Below, piece by piece: positions 63,943 to 64,000 of a stretch of 64,000 nucleotides of DNA. Numbering within the stretch: the stretch's first letter is position 1; each line of letters opens with the position of its first letter. The stretch covers positions 48,314 through 112,313 of the forward strand of contig JAFECE010000008.1 in assembly GCA_018242295.1 (NCBI GenBank), given 5' to 3'. This DNA comes from Pseudomonadota bacterium (GTDB taxonomy: Bacteria; Pseudomonadota; Alphaproteobacteria; Rhizobiales; Hyphomicrobiaceae). Both the position numbers and the translations under genes were made by a program. The notes beneath the pieces are model-generated. The model saw only the letters and a list, made by a program, of their open reading frames with translations, was not told the origin of the DNA and did not search any database.

Positions 63943-64000
63943 CCGATTGCTTCCGAACGCATCTAAGATCGATACAGTATATAAGGATATAAGGGTGTAA
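63943..64000. other. AT-rich end of window, probable promoter of a following gene
   Basis: The last 58 bases hold TATATAAGGATATAAGG, a marked AT-rich run with two purine-rich AAGG segments, unlike the surrounding coding DNA. It is likely the leader of the next element gene, which lies beyond the edge. Confidence 0.3.

Overview
The window is chromosomal DNA from an alphaproteobacterium, most likely of the order Hyphomicrobiales and resembling Hyphomicrobium. This placement rests on gene order and family content recalled from knowledge, not on a database search. The signs are the secY-adk-rpsM-rpsK-rpoA-rplQ order, an htrA-rarA-crcB-rlu-HAD-ATP12 neighbourhood, an aminotransferase-hom-glpX-recJ block, an ATP12-type F1 assembly chaperone, class I PHB synthase, EcfG-type general-stress promoters and high GC content.

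Layout. Positions 66-14633 hold the S10-spc-alpha ribosomal superoperon from rplC to rplQ (rpsJ must lie just upstream), with secY and adk embedded, and it ends in a strong terminator. Positions 14906-30038 carry housekeeping genes: an NAD-dependent epimerase/reductase, an HtrA protease, a bactofilin with an unusual C-terminal domain, rarA, a ParB-like protein, a VIT-type transporter, a crcB-DUF190 fluoride pair, a pseudouridine synthase, a tautomerase, an HxlR regulator, a HAD phosphatase, ATP12, a CNNM/CBS membrane protein and an acyl-CoA carboxylase beta subunit. Positions 30125-45370 are a mosaic of envelope, stress and accessory functions: small membrane proteins, a P450/methyltransferase/dehydrogenase group, a cold-shock protein, a ComP-like membrane sensor without a kinase, MgtC, a divergent copper system (copA/csoR), an L,D-transpeptidase, a cupin, an AraC regulator, a CYTH protein and an SDR. 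Positions 45444-60696 hold a CAP-domain protein, parC, arginyl-tRNA-protein transferase, metY, phaC, and the aminotransferase-hom-glpX-recJ run.

At 60807-60881 there is a complete tRNA-Glu(UUC). Immediately after it begins an integrative element that runs off the right edge. It comprises a tyrosine integrase pointing at the tRNA, three small translationally coupled unknown genes, a divergent Arc-type ribbon-helix-helix repressor, and a further unknown gene. The divergent intergenic region contains three near-identical palindromes laid over two predicted promoters that share one -10 hexamer. It looks like a compact on/off switch and is the most interesting feature of the window.

Other points of note are a ribosomal protein L2 with an altered and shortened HPHGGGEG loop, a bactofilin joined to a CSPG/cadherin-like domain, two good EcfG-type promoters in front of small membrane proteins, a metY leader hairpin that can hide the ribosome-binding site, and a mirror-symmetric CsoR promoter-operator.
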